Below the pieces are notes generated by a model, which saw only the letters and a list, made by a program, of their open reading frames with translations, ran no database searches and had not been told where the DNA came from. Position numbers and translations under genes: made by a program. Shown here piece after piece: positions 13,345 to 27,458 of a stretch of DNA of 64,000 nt (position 1 is the stretch's first letter; every line of letters begins with the position of its first letter). Where the stretch lies: the NCBI RefSeq assembly GCF_024741795.1, contig NZ_CP102950.1:124001-188000 (forward strand). Direction: 5' to 3'. Origin of the DNA: Arthrobacter sp. CJ23. Lineage in GTDB: Bacteria; Actinomycetota; Actinomycetes; Actinomycetales; Micrococcaceae.

Positions 13345-14340
13345 ATGAACACAACACCTTCTTCACCTCTGCACTCCATTTCCACGGCGGCCACCGAGCT
13401 GCCGAGGTCTGACCAGGATCACCCACAGGTCGACGCCACAAGCCGGGTACACGGAGCGGGTGAGCGAGCGTTGGTCCTCGGTGGTGGCGGATCGGCGGGC
13501 AATGCCTGGCTGATCGGCGTCATCGCCGGCCTGTTCGAAGCCGGGTTGGATGCAAGGGAGACGGACCTGATCATCGGCACGTCGGCAGAATCTACTGCCG
13601 CGGCCCAGATCACCAGCGCCACCTCGAATGAACTGCTGGCCGCCATCCTTTCCGCCGCACCCCAGCCACGCACTGCTCCGGCGGGATCCGACGGCGGACG
13701 CGTTCACAGTGGAGCGGCGGCGAACCATATGGAGAGAACGAGCCGAATCATCGCCGCCGCTGAGGATGCTGCCGACATGCGCCGCAGAATGGGTGCGGCG
13801 GCGCTCGAAATCGACGCGGCGTCGGACGGCTCCGGGCAAACGCGGTGGCGCGCTACCGTCGCCACCCGGCTGCCCAGCCGGCACTGGCCGAAACAAACGC
13901 TGCTCATCACGGCGGTCAACGCCTCTACCGGTGAACCGGTCGTGTTCGACCGCCACAGCGGCGTCGACCTGGTGGACGCCGTGGCTGCCAGCTGTGCCAG
14001 TGGCTTCGCCTACAAGATCGGCGGCAGCCGATACATCGACGGCGGCTACCGATCCAACGCCGAGAACGCCGATCTGGCGGCCGGATACGCACGGGTGCTG
14101 GTGCTGTCGCCATTCGGCGGCAGATCACGGACTCCGGTGGGGTGGGGCATGCATCTCGCGACACAGGTCTACGAACTGCGTGCACGCGGCGGCAGAGTCG
14201 AAACGATCTTCCCGGACAGCAACTCCGAGCACATGTTTGGTGCCAATGCGATGGATCTGTCACTGCGTCCGCCCGCCGCTCGAGCCGGTTACGAGCAAGG
14301 CAGGGCCCTTGCCGGGCAACTCACCGAATTCTGGCGCTGA
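13345..14340 (+). CDS. patatin-like phospholipase family protein with altered nucleophile elbow
   Basis: 331 residues from ATG 13345 (GAAAGG eight bases upstream); a longer in-frame extension has no ribosome site and reads as noncoding. The oxyanion loop 'LGGGGSAG' is at residues 45-52, the nucleophile Ser80 in 'IGTSAEST', and the second dyad residue Asp232 in 'YIDGGY'. Family members have GxSxG, but here the last Gly is Glu82. Ser and Asp remain, so activity may persist or be lost. The substrate would be an acyl lipid. It sits alone, 50 bases before the second rRNA leader. Confidence 0.85.
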   Translation: MNTTPSSPLHSISTAATELPRSDQDHPQVDATSRVHGAGERALVLGGGGSAGNAWLIGVIAGLFEAGLDARETDLIIGTSAESTAAAQITSATSNELLAAILSAAPQPRTAPAGSDGGRVHSGAAANHMERTSRIIAAAEDAADMRRRMGAAALEIDAASDGSGQTRWRATVATRLPSRHWPKQTLLITAVNASTGEPVVFDRHSGVDLVDAVAASCASGFAYKIGGSRYIDGGYRSNAENADLAAGYARVLVLSPFGGRSRTPVGWGMHLATQVYELRARGGRVETIFPDSNSEHMFGANAMDLSLRPPAARAGYEQGRALAGQLTEFWR

Positions 14341-14390
14341 TGCCCACCGCGAACCTGACCGGAAACGAGGCCGCGCGGACCGATGCAGCG

Positions 14391-14753
14391 TGTTTGGGGT
14401 GGATTTGCGTGGGGGTGTGGGTGGGTGTATTGTTTTCTGAGTCGCCGGGTGCGGAACGGAAAGCCGGAAGGTGTGTATGTTTCGGATGGCGGCCAAATAA
14501 TCTCCTTTTTCCAATGGCTTGTTGGTGTGTCTTTTGTGGCGTGCTGGCGGGTGATGAATCATGGGGTCTGTTGTTTGAGAACTCAATAGTGTGCCAAGTT
14601 TGTTGATACCGATTTGTTTTTATGAATTGGTTGATTTGCCGGGTTGCCCGCACCCCCGTGTGTGGTGGCCTGGTTTCAGCTGGTTTCAAATTTTGTGCAG
14701 CCTTCTTTCCCCGTGTTTCCGGGGGTGTTGGTTGTGTCTGTTTTTGTTTTACT
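14391..14753 (+). repeat. rRNA operon leader, copy 2
   Basis: Identical to 6012-6374. It starts abruptly 50 bases after the patatin gene stop and includes the same promoter pair (14405-14433) and boxA-like element (14571-14591). Confidence 0.9.
14405..14433 (+). promoter_or_regulatory. candidate rRNA promoter of operon 2
   Basis: TTGCGT, 17 bases, TATTGT, the same as in operon 1. No terminator was seen between the patatin gene and this promoter, so read-through into the rRNA operon is possible. Confidence 0.5.
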
Positions 14754-19956
<5,203 letters not shown>

Positions 19957-20152
19957 ACACAAACAAAACACTTGCTTGCGTCCACTATGTGGTTCCCGAC
20001 CAACAAACCCAAACCGCGGTTTGCACGGCACAGGAACACAACCACAACTAAACAACAACAACACCACACCTGCCCGCACGGGCAGGAACATGTTGTAACC
20101 ACGGATTTCCCACCCCCGGCACAGCCAGGCGAGTGCGGGGACGGGACACAGG

Positions 20153-20272
20153 GTTACGGCGGTCACAGCGTGGGGGAAACGCCCGGTCCCATTCCGAACC
20201 CGGAAGCTAAGACCCACAGCGCCGATGGTACTGCACCCGGGAGGGTGTGGGAGAGTAGGACACCGCCGGACA
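20153..20272 (+). rRNA. rrf: 5S ribosomal RNA, operon 2
   Basis: Same core as both 5S genes of operon 1. The 23S-5S spacer just before it differs from operon 1 by several substitutions (near 20117-20140), which look like true divergence rather than read errors. Confidence 0.95.
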
Positions 20273-20288
20273 ACCATTCAGGTCGAGC

Positions 20289-20310
20289 GCCCCCAACCCC
20301 GGTTGGGGGC
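20289..20310 (+). terminator. terminator-like hairpin of rRNA operon 2
   Basis: CCCCCAACC / GGTTGGGGG stem (20290-20298 with 20301-20309), the same as the hairpin after the first 5S of operon 1, here followed by the convergent LysR gene. Confidence 0.75.
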
Positions 20311-20340
20311 ACTCCCGTTTAACCCACAAAACAGCCCACG

Positions 20341-21201
20341 CTACCCCACGCACTCCAGCACCGCCTGGATCACGTGGCTGCCCCGGTTCTCGGTCCTGTA
20401 GATGAGGTACTCCGTGATGGGCGGAATCCTGTCCGTGAAGTCGAGCAGGGCCAGGCGGGGGTGGTCGCTGAATTCGTCCTCGCCGATGACGCCGATGCCG
20501 AGCCCGGCCATGACGGCTGCCTGGACGGCCTCGCGGCTGTCCGTTTCGAGGACCTCCTCCGGCTGCAGCCCTGCCTGGCTGAGTGCCTGCTCGATGCTTC
20601 TCCGGGTCACTGAACCCACTTCCCGGATGATGAGCGGCTGGGTCACCAGGTCCCGGAGGCTGATGGTCTTCGATGCCGCCAGCGGATTGTCATTGCGCAC
20701 GAAGGCCACCAGGTCCTGCGTTGACAGTGTCCTGGCTGTCAGCTCCGGGTGAGGCGTTTCGTCGGCGATGATTCCCACGTCAACGGTGCCGGAGAGCACG
20801 CGCTGCCGGATGCCGGCGGAGTTCCCGCTGACCAGCTGGACGGCGACGCCGGGGTGGAGCCGGCGGAACGCGCTCAGCACCCCGACGGCGTTGATCGGCG
20901 CATCCGTCCCGAAGCGGAGCTCTCCGCTCATGGCATGCTGAGCACGGGCCAGGATGCCCTCCGCTTCCTTCTCTGCGGCGAAGATCCGCGCCGTGACAGT
21001 GAAGAGGCTGCGCCCCAACGGCGTGAGTTCCACGGAGCGGCCCACCCGCTGGAGGAGCCGTGCCGTGTGCCGCCGCTCAAGCAAGCGGACCTGTTCCGAG
21101 AGCGTGGGCTGGCTGACGCCCGCCGCCCGCGCGGCCGCCACGAAACTGCCGTAGTTGGCCACGAGGTGGAAGGCCCGCAGATGGGTCATATTCATAGGCA
21201 T
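20341..21201 (-). CDS. LysR-family regulator, possibly phosphonate-associated
   Basis: 286 residues with an N-terminal winged HTH ('FVAAARAAGVSQPTLSEQVR', about residues 18-40) and a LysR substrate-binding domain ('LRFGTDAPINAVGVLSAFRR'). It is divergent from the phosphodiesterase gene across 71 bases, the usual layout for a LysR protein and its target. Its look and its neighbours recall the LysR regulators tied to aminoethylphosphonate or phosphonoacetate use (PhnR type). That ligand is inferred. The start at 21201 has a weak AGG site; Met3 or Met5 are alternatives. Confidence 0.85.
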   Translation of the reverse strand: MPMNMTHLRAFHLVANYGSFVAAARAAGVSQPTLSEQVRLLERRHTARLLQRVGRSVELTPLGRSLFTVTARIFAAEKEAEGILARAQHAMSGELRFGTDAPINAVGVLSAFRRLHPGVAVQLVSGNSAGIRQRVLSGTVDVGIIADETPHPELTARTLSTQDLVAFVRNDNPLAASKTISLRDLVTQPLIIREVGSVTRRSIEQALSQAGLQPEEVLETDSREAVQAAVMAGLGIGVIGEDEFSDHPRLALLDFTDRIPPITEYLIYRTENRGSHVIQAVLECVG

Positions 21202-21272
21202 GGCCTAAGTGTTCTATAGATATTAGTGGTTGTCCCTATATTTCAACGTCGCGGCTGGATAGCGTCAGTCCC
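21202..21272. promoter_or_regulatory. divergent control region between LysR and phosphodiesterase genes
   Basis: An A/T-rich stretch (CTATAGATATTAG near 21213-21225) within an otherwise GC-rich region contains a T-N11-A type LysR box, with room for two divergent promoters. Individual -35/-10 sites cannot be fixed by eye. Confidence 0.4.
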
Positions 21273-22124
21273 GTGAAGAACCTTCCCACGGCCCATGAGC
21301 CCCACGTCTTGGTCGTCGGCATCGACGGCATCCGTTACGACACCCTCCTGGCCGCGTCCACCCCGGCACTCGACCGGCTCGCGGCGTCGGGGGTTCTGCT
21401 GGCGGTCCGCGTGCACGAAAAGAACGCCACCATCTCCGGCCCCGTATGGTCCACGGTGGCCACCGGCGTGTACCAGGACAGGCACATGGTCACCGGCAAC
21501 AGCCACCACCCCGGTGAGCTGGACGGATTTCCGGACTTCACGGCACGGCTGAGGTCGGCCAGGCCCGGGCTCGAGACCATGGTTGCCGCAAGCTGGCACC
21601 CCTTGGCCAGCGAAGTCGAGTGCGGCCCGATCTTCTCCTCCCGCGGCTGGGTTCCCACTCCGGACCCGGAAGACGCCAACGACGCCGGGAGCTGGATCCT
21701 CGCCGACGACGCCGTTGCCGGATACGCGGCCCGCCGCCTGGCGCGGGAGGACCTTGCCGCCTCCTTCGTCTATTTCGGGGAGGCCGACGTCGAAGCCCAC
21801 AACCACGGCACCGGCCCGGACTACGTGGCTGCGATCGAGCGCTGCGATGCCCGCCTCGGCGTGCTGCTGGCCGCCATCGACAGCAGGCCAGCCCGGGCCA
21901 GGGAGAGATGGACTGTCATCGTGGTGACCGACCACGGGCACGTGGACGCCGGCGGCCACGGCGGCGAAAGCGATGAGGAACGTACGGCCTGGATGGCCGC
22001 AGCGGGGGCAGGCGTGCCGCAATCCGTCGAGGCGCTGGACCACGCCGACATCGCGGCCCAGGTGCTGGCGGCGTTCGGGATCCCCGCGGAAGACACCGAC
22101 GGCGTCCTCTTCGGCGCGCGGTAG
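21273..22124 (+). CDS. alkaline-phosphatase-superfamily phosphodiesterase / phosphonoacetate-hydrolase-like protein
   Basis: 283 residues of the nucleotide pyrophosphatase/phosphodiesterase type. Two-metal-site residues are visible: Asp18 in 'GIDG', the nucleophile region 'NATISGPVW' (Thr53 or Ser55), Asp and His of 'ADVEAHNHG', 'TDHGH', and the last His in 'GGHGG'. There is no signal peptide, so it acts in the cytosol. PhnA (phosphonoacetate hydrolase) belongs to this superfamily and is LysR-controlled in Pseudomonas; with the EamA gene next door this is a reasonable but unproven role. The plainer call is a phosphodiesterase of unknown substrate. Confidence 0.82.
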   Translation: MKNLPTAHEPHVLVVGIDGIRYDTLLAASTPALDRLAASGVLLAVRVHEKNATISGPVWSTVATGVYQDRHMVTGNSHHPGELDGFPDFTARLRSARPGLETMVAASWHPLASEVECGPIFSSRGWVPTPDPEDANDAGSWILADDAVAGYAARRLAREDLAASFVYFGEADVEAHNHGTGPDYVAAIERCDARLGVLLAAIDSRPARARERWTVIVVTDHGHVDAGGHGGESDEERTAWMAAAGAGVPQSVEALDHADIAAQVLAAFGIPAEDTDGVLFGAR

Positions 22125-22131
22125 GCCCGCC

Positions 22132-22980
22132 TTGACCCTGACCCTGACCGTGACAGCCGTGGTCCTCTTCGCAGCCGTGCTGCACAGCGGCTGGAACGCC
22201 ATTGCCAAGGCCATCCCGGACAGGCTGGCCGCCTCGACCCTGATCGCACTTGTCTACCTGGTCTCGGGCATCGCCGGCTCCCTGGTCTTCGGCGCTCCGC
22301 TGGAGGCGTCCTGGCCGTTCATTGCCGCATCCGCGTGCCTGCAGACCATGTACATGATCCTGTTGACCGCCTCCTACAAACACGGCGACTTCTCGCAGGT
22401 ATACCCGCTGGCCCGCGGGCTGGCCGTGCTGGTGGTGGCCGCCGTCGCCATGACCTTCCTGGCGGAACAGCTCAACCTGATGCAACTGGCGGGGGTGGCC
22501 GTCGTCGCGGGTTCCTTGCTTAGCCTGTCGCTGACCGGCGGCCGGGCTGGCAACCGCAAAGGCTCCCTGTTCGCCGTGCTGACGGGGCTGAGCATCGCTG
22601 CGTACACGCTGGTGGACGGGGTGGGCGTGCGGCTGTCCGGGGAGCCGCTGGGCTATGTCGCCTGGCTGTTCCTGCTCCAGGGCGCCATGATTCCGATGCT
22701 GTGCTGGTGGCTGGCGCCCAGCCGCGGCGGATTCGTGATCGAGGTCCGCGCACATTGGAAACCCGGGCTGCTGGGCGGGCTCATGTCCATGCTGGCCTAC
22801 GCGGCGGTGGTCTGGGCCCAGAGCCTGGCCCCGCTGGCACTGGTTTCGGCGCTCCGTGAGACGAGCGTGCTGCTGGCCGGCGTGATCGGGGCGGTGTTCT
22901 TCAGCGAACGCTTCAGCAAGGTCCGCATGGGCCTGACGGCCGCGGCCGTGTGCGGGATTGTTGCCCTGCAGCTCGGCTGA
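22132..22980 (+). CDS. EamA/DMT-family transporter
   Basis: 282 residues, ten predicted membrane helices in two EamA repeats, beginning 'VVLFAAVLHSGWNAI'. Start TTG 22132 follows the previous stop by seven bases with GGTAGG upstream; GTG 22150 is the alternative. The opening resembles the EamA subfamily annotated as phosphonate-utilisation-associated membrane proteins. It is likely an operon with the phosphodiesterase, perhaps moving its substrate or product. Confidence 0.85.
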   Translation: MTLTLTVTAVVLFAAVLHSGWNAIAKAIPDRLAASTLIALVYLVSGIAGSLVFGAPLEASWPFIAASACLQTMYMILLTASYKHGDFSQVYPLARGLAVLVVAAVAMTFLAEQLNLMQLAGVAVVAGSLLSLSLTGGRAGNRKGSLFAVLTGLSIAAYTLVDGVGVRLSGEPLGYVAWLFLLQGAMIPMLCWWLAPSRGGFVIEVRAHWKPGLLGGLMSMLAYAAVVWAQSLAPLALVSALRETSVLLAGVIGAVFFSERFSKVRMGLTAAAVCGIVALQLG

Positions 22981-23814
22981 CTAGCCGGAGAAGAACTCGG
23001 AAAGTTCCGCGATCAGCTTGTCCGGGGCCTTGATGGGGCCGTCGTGGCCGTAGCCCGGCAGGATGGTGTAGCTGGAGCCGGACAGCACGTCATGGATCTG
23101 CCCGCAGGCAACCCCGAAGTATGCCGGGCTCTTTTCGCCCACCACGATCAGGGTTTCCAGCGGCAGCTCCAGGAACGGCTCCGCCGGCATGTCCGCGGCA
23201 ATGACGGCCTTGATCTCGCGCACACCGCACTGCATGAGCTCGCGCATCTGCTTGCCCATGGTGGTGCCGGCCGTCAGCTTGTTGGCCAGGGTAAGCATGG
23301 ACAGCGGCATGCGTGAGAATGCGCCGCCCGTCTCGACGCCCTTGACCAGCACGGCGAGGCCACGGTCGAAGTCTCCCGCCGCCGTCGCGCGTTCATACTC
23401 GGGTGCCCAATCGGCCTTGACGCTGTGGTTCACGGAGACGGCGGGGTCATAGACCGCGAGCCGTTCCACGGGGAGGGTCCGTGCGGCGTGCAGGGCCACG
23501 GCACCGCCGAAACTGTGCCCGAAAACGTCCGTGCTGGAGGTGTGCTGCATGACCGCGGCGAGGTCGCGGATGTCCACGTCAAGGGTGTAATCCATCGGCT
23601 GCGGCGATGACCCGCCCCGCCCGCGGCGGTTGAAAGTATGGACCGGCCGGCCCAGCGCCGCGCTCAGTTTCTGCGCGAAACGCGCGTAATCGGCGGCGGT
23701 CACCATGGATGCGGGAACGACGACGACGCCGGAGCCGGCAGCCGCGAGGTCACCCCCCGTGGTGAGGACCTCCAGTGTTCCGCCGTCGGTAGTGGTGATG
23801 TTCTCGCGCGTCAT
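22981..23814 (-). CDS. alpha/beta hydrolase (paralogue 1)
   Basis: 277 residues with the nucleophile elbow 'FGHSFGGAVALHAA' and a late 'GYGHDGP' that supplies the His. It is a close paralogue of the next gene: both share 'FNRRGRGGSS'/'YDRRGRGGSS' and the 'LAVYDPAV'/'LAVYDAAV' strand. It converges directly on the EamA gene, stop next to stop. The substrate is unknown; it is not a recognised lipase or dehalogenase. Confidence 0.85.
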   Translation of the reverse strand: MTRENITTTDGGTLEVLTTGGDLAAAGSGVVVVPASMVTAADYARFAQKLSAALGRPVHTFNRRGRGGSSPQPMDYTLDVDIRDLAAVMQHTSSTDVFGHSFGGAVALHAARTLPVERLAVYDPAVSVNHSVKADWAPEYERATAAGDFDRGLAVLVKGVETGGAFSRMPLSMLTLANKLTAGTTMGKQMRELMQCGVREIKAVIAADMPAEPFLELPLETLIVVGEKSPAYFGVACGQIHDVLSGSSYTILPGYGHDGPIKAPDKLIAELSEFFSG

Positions 23815-23891
23815 GCATCGAGCCTAACGGAGCCGCCTGAAAGCCGACAGTTCGGCACGCACCCCGGCTCTGTTGCGCCACGCCGCAGGAG

Positions 23892-24761
23892 TCACGCTGC
23901 GTTGCTCGTCTCCGAGAAGTAGCCGGCAATATCGGCGACCAGCTCCTTGAAGGCCGCCGGCACCGAGCCATGGACACCCTTCGGCGAGACCCGGAGTGAA
24001 CTTCCGGGCACGGCGGCGTGCAGCCGCTCCGCCGTGACCTTGTAGTACTCGGGGCTCTTCGCGCCCACCAGGAAGCACGTGCCTTCCGGCAAGGAGGCGA
24101 AATCCGCAGCGTGCCGCCGCTCCTCCATCGCCGCTTTCAGTTCACCCACGCCACTTGGCATCAGTTCCCGGAGGAGCTTGTTGGCCCGGGTCCGTGAGAC
24201 CACAGCCAGCAGGCCGGCCAGCACCGGTTCCGGGATGCGTGCCAAGGCTGTGCCCGGGCTCATCCCGCGCTTCAGCCGCGCCATGGCCCGGGGGAAGTCG
24301 CCGCCGTCAACGGATTCGGCGAAGCCGGCCAGCCAGGACATGTCGACGCTGCCGTCAATGTTCACCGCGGCGTCATAGACGGCGAGCCTGTCCATCTCGA
24401 AGGCCGTCCCGGTGAACTCCTTGGCGGCGTTGAGCGCCACCGAGCCGCCCAGGCTATGCCCGAAGACATGCCGGCCACCGGTGATCCCAAGGACTGCCCG
24501 GACATCGGAGATCTCCGTGTCCATGGAATAGTCCGCAGGCTGTTCGCTCGAGCCGCCCCGGCCACGGCGGTCGTAAACGTCCACGGCCCAGCCCTCGCCG
24601 AGCCGCGCCGCGAGGGCCATCGAAAACGGCCTGTAGATGAGGGCCGTCAGGAAGGCGCCGCCGATTACCAGGACGCGCCGCCCGGCCGGTGCATCAGCGG
24701 TGCCGTAGCTGTAGAGCGCCAGCCGTCCGCCGTCGTCGGTGTCCAGGGTCCGCTCTTCCAC
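23892..24761 (-). CDS. alpha/beta hydrolase (paralogue 2)
   Basis: 289 residues with nucleophile elbow 'FGHSLGGSVALNAA' and 'DRRGRGGSSEQPADY', plainly a tandem duplicate of the gene at 22981. The C-terminal 'KGVHGSVP' gives the catalytic His. The two are 77 bases apart on the same strand and probably cotranscribed. Substrate unknown. Confidence 0.85.
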   Translation of the reverse strand: MEERTLDTDDGGRLALYSYGTADAPAGRRVLVIGGAFLTALIYRPFSMALAARLGEGWAVDVYDRRGRGGSSEQPADYSMDTEISDVRAVLGITGGRHVFGHSLGGSVALNAAKEFTGTAFEMDRLAVYDAAVNIDGSVDMSWLAGFAESVDGGDFPRAMARLKRGMSPGTALARIPEPVLAGLLAVVSRTRANKLLRELMPSGVGELKAAMEERRHAADFASLPEGTCFLVGAKSPEYYKVTAERLHAAVPGSSLRVSPKGVHGSVPAAFKELVADIAGYFSETSNAA

Positions 24762-24880
24762 CGCCCCAGTCTAGGCGGGAGCCGCGCAGTGCGGTCACCC
24801 GCGCGGCACGGCCGGGAGGTCCACTCCGCGCGCGGTTTTCCGCAGGAACGGGAGCGTCGAGTAAGATGCCCAACTCCCGG

Positions 24881-24897
24881 TAAACTTAACCCTTGTG
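24881..24897 (+). promoter_or_regulatory. -10-like TAAACT just before the lysS GTG, possible leaderless start
   Basis: TAAACT at 24881-24886 ends eight bases before GTG 24895, the distance expected if transcription starts at the start codon. No Shine-Dalgarno is visible between them. A clear -35 is not seen. Confidence 0.4.
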
Positions 24898-26412
24898 ACT
24901 GCTGAAAACACCCCCTCCACAGAGCCCGCCGACGCCAGCGAACAGATGCGCATCCGCATGGAAAAGCGCAGCAAGCTGATCGAGCGCGGCGGCGAGGCTT
25001 ACCCGGTGGGTGTCGAGCGGACCCATTCCCTCGCCGAAATCCGCGAGAAGTACGCGCACCTCGAGGCCGACGAGACCACCGGCGACACCGTGGGCATCAC
25101 GGGCCGCATCGTCTTCGTCCGCAACACCGGCAAGCTGTGCTTCGCCACCCTCCAGGAAGGCGGCGTGGACGGCAAGGGCGTCCGCCTGCAGGCCATGCTG
25201 AGCCTGGCCAACATCGGCGAGGAAGCGCTCGCCGACTGGAAGGCCCTGGTTGACCTCGGCGACCACGTCCTCATCAAGGGCGAGGTCATTTCCTCGCGCC
25301 GCGGCGAACTGTCCGTCATGGCCGACTCATGGTCCATGGCCTCCAAGGCGCTGCGCCCGCTCCCCGTCCTGCACGCTGAACTGAACGAGGAAACCCGGGT
25401 CCGCCAGCGCTACGTGGACCTCATGGTCCGCGACGAAGCCCGCGAAATGGTCTACCGCCGCGCGGCCATCACGCGCTCCGTCCGCGACACCCTGGACCGC
25501 CGCGGCTACGTGGAGGTCGAGACCCCCATCCTGCAGCTCATCCACGGCGGCGCCACGGCACGCCCGTTCGAGACGCACATGAACGCCTTCGACCAGAAGA
25601 TGACGCTGCGCATCGCCACCGAGCTCTTCCTCAAGCGGGCCGTGGTGGGCGGCATTGACCGCGTCTACGACATGGGCCGCGTGTTCCGCAACGAAGGCGT
25701 GGACTCCACCCATAGCCCCGAATTCACCACCCTCGAGTGCTACGAGGCCTGGGCCGACCAATTCGTCATGGCCGAGCGCATGAAGGAAATCATCCTCAAC
25801 GTCGCCGACGTCGTTGGCACCCGCACCATCCAGACCGACGCCGGCGAGATCAACCTCGACGGCGACTGGGCCTGGGTGGCCGTGTACCCGGGGCTGTCCG
25901 AGGCCATCGGCGTCGAGATCACCCCGGACACCACCGTGGCCGAGCTGCTGCCCATTGCGGAAAAGCACGAGGTCAAGGTGGACCCCAAGTGGGACGCCGA
26001 GAAGATCGTGGTGGAGCTGTTCGGCGAGATCGTCGAGCCCACGCTTCTGAACCCGACCTTCGTCTACAACTACCCGCCGTCGGCCCAGCCGCTGGCCCGA
26101 CCGCACCGCGAGGACGGCCGCCTGATCGAGGCCTGGGACCTGATCATCGGCGGCATGGAGCGCGGCACCGCGTTCTCCGAGCTGATCGACCCCGTGATCC
26201 AGCGTGAGCGGCTGACCGAGCAGTCCCGGCGCGCCGCGGCCGGCGACGTCGAAGCCATGCAGCTCGACGAGGACTTCCTGCGCGCCCTCGAATACGGAGC
26301 ACCGCCCATGGGCGGGATCGGCCTCGGCATCGACCGCCTGGTCATGCTGTTCACCGGTGCCGGCATCCGCGAAACCATCCTGTTCCCGCTCCTGAAGCCT
26401 GAAGGCCACTGA
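24895..26412 (+). CDS. lysS: lysyl-tRNA synthetase, class II
   Basis: Charges tRNA-Lys with lysine in the cytosol. 505 residues: an N-terminal OB-fold tRNA anticodon domain (about 65-150), then the class II core with motif 2 ('[17 protein letters not shown]', from about residue 261) and motif 3 ('[12 protein letters not shown]', about 473). Full length for LysRS2. GTG start; the gene appears to lack a Shine-Dalgarno. It is followed after two bases by a small membrane protein. Confidence 0.96.
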   Translation: MTAENTPSTEPADASEQMRIRMEKRSKLIERGGEAYPVGVERTHSLAEIREKYAHLEADETTGDTVGITGRIVFVRNTGKLCFATLQEGGVDGKGVRLQAMLSLANIGEEALADWKALVDLGDHVLIKGEVISSRRGELSVMADSWSMASKALRPLPVLHAELNEETRVRQRYVDLMVRDEAREMVYRRAAITRSVRDTLDRRGYVEVETPILQLIHGGATARPFETHMNAFDQKMTLRIATELFLKRAVVGGIDRVYDMGRVFRNEGVDSTHSPEFTTLECYEAWADQFVMAERMKEIILNVADVVGTRTIQTDAGEINLDGDWAWVAVYPGLSEAIGVEITPDTTVAELLPIAEKHEVKVDPKWDAEKIVVELFGEIVEPTLLNPTFVYNYPPSAQPLARPHREDGRLIEAWDLIIGGMERGTAFSELIDPVIQRERLTEQSRRAAAGDVEAMQLDEDFLRALEYGAPPMGGIGLGIDRLVMLFTGAGIRETILFPLLKPEGH

Positions 26413-26414
26413 CC

Positions 26415-26588
26415 ATGGAATACATTGCCGTACTTGCGCCGTCCGTTGTGGTTGGGCTCATCTTTTGGTTTGCGATGAAATCCATTTTCAATGCCGACAA
26501 GTCCGAGCGGCGGGCTGAAGCCCGCGCCCAGGCGGAGGCGGATTCCCGCAATTCAAAGATGGCCGGCGGCGACACGCCTGCTGAATAG
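26415..26588 (+). CDS. small single-span membrane protein downstream of lysS
   Basis: 57 residues: MEYIAVLAPSVVVGLIFWFA is a membrane span, followed by a charged 'DKSERRAEARAQAEADS' helix. ATG 26415 lies two bases after the lysS stop, so translation is coupled. Small proteins of this form sit between lysS and lsr2 in related genomes, to my recollection. The function is unknown. Confidence 0.75.
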   Translation: MEYIAVLAPSVVVGLIFWFAMKSIFNADKSERRAEARAQAEADSRNSKMAGGDTPAE

Positions 26589-26630
26589 CCGGACTTTCGC
26601 CTGTCACTATCCACAGGAAGCATTTCTCCT

Positions 26631-26660
26631 TTGACGCGCGCCCTTGCCGTGGACGATAAT
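26631..26660 (+). promoter_or_regulatory. lsr2 promoter
   Basis: TTGACG (26631-26636) and GATAAT (26655-26660) with an 18-base spacer, 51 bases before the lsr2 ATG: a good housekeeping-type promoter. Confidence 0.65.
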
Positions 26661-26710
26661 TGACTATTACATACCGTTCGATCTGAATACCCTGCCGAGA
26701 GAGGCCCTTC

Positions 26711-27037
26711 ATGGCACAGAAAGTAAAAATCATCCTCGTCGATGACTTGGATGAAGGCTCGGCGGACGAAACCGTGCGCTTCGGCCTTGACGGCGTCAGC
26801 TACGAGATGGACCTGTCATCTGCCAATGCCTCCAAGCTGCGCGATGCGCTTGAACCCTTTGTCGCCAAGGCACGGAAGACCTCAACCGGCCGTGCCACGC
26901 GAGGACGCGCAACGGTCGCCCGGAGCCAGGATTCTGCACAGATCCGCCAGTGGGCGCGGGACAACGGTTTTACCGTAAACAGCCGCGGCCGCATTCAGGC
27001 CGAAATCCAGGAAGCATACCAGAAGGCAAATTCCTGA
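26711..27037 (+). CDS. lsr2: Lsr2 nucleoid-associated protein
   Basis: Lsr2 bridges DNA and silences AT-rich, often foreign, genes in actinobacteria. 108 residues: an N-terminal oligomerisation domain beginning 'MAQKVKIILVDDLDEGSADE', a basic linker 'STGRATRGRATV', and the C-terminal DNA-binding helix pair with the minor-groove 'RGR' in 'TVNSRGRIQAEI'. Own promoter and strong terminator, so probably monocistronic. Confidence 0.95.
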   Translation: MAQKVKIILVDDLDEGSADETVRFGLDGVSYEMDLSSANASKLRDALEPFVAKARKTSTGRATRGRATVARSQDSAQIRQWARDNGFTVNSRGRIQAEIQEAYQKANS

Positions 27038-27049
27038 CATTCGGTTCAA

Positions 27050-27083
27050 TGCCCCCGGCGATAAGCCGGGGGCATTGTCTTTT
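27050..27083 (+). terminator. lsr2 terminator
   Basis: TGCCCCCGGC (27050-27059) pairs with GCCGGGGGCA (27065-27074), five-base loop, followed by TTGTCTTTT. Confidence 0.93.
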
Positions 27084-27458
27084 AACGGCATACGCCGTAC
27101 CAGTAATGATTAGTCCAAACCTTGGAATTTCCCGTGAATGGGCGTGGATTGTTGCGGAGCCCTTTTGAACCCCGACGCCGGCTAATGGGGCTGACGTTCG
27201 GCACCGGATTTTGCCCGGATTTGGCCCCGGATTGTCCGCCGGAAGGCTTGCCGGAATACTCTCAGGAATGTCATCAGCTTGCCATCGGCGGACGGCGGCA
27301 CGGCCGCTGCCGGGAGCCGGGACGGCCCTGCCGGCGCCGATCGGGCCGTGCCGGAATTATTCCGCCGCGGCGTCATGTTTCCCCTGTGGCGAACACGCCA
27401 CAAAAACTGGGCTCCGGCACGTAGCATCAAAGTACGTCGTAGCTAGGAGTGTGGCGAA
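27084..27458 (+). other. clpC upstream region
   Basis: 375 bases without a convincing gene. The only clear signals are the palindrome at 27385-27402 and the AGGAG ribosome site at 27445-27449. A -10-like TAGCAT at 27422-27427 is possible, without a good -35. Confidence 0.5.
27385..27402. promoter_or_regulatory. perfect palindrome before clpC, candidate operator
   Basis: TGTGGCG-aaca-CGCCACA, seven-base arms, 57 bases before the clpC ATG and just upstream of a possible -10. Actinobacterial clp genes are often controlled by ClgR; this site contains GTTCGCC on the minus strand, part of ClgR-type sites, but the match is incomplete. Confidence 0.45.
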
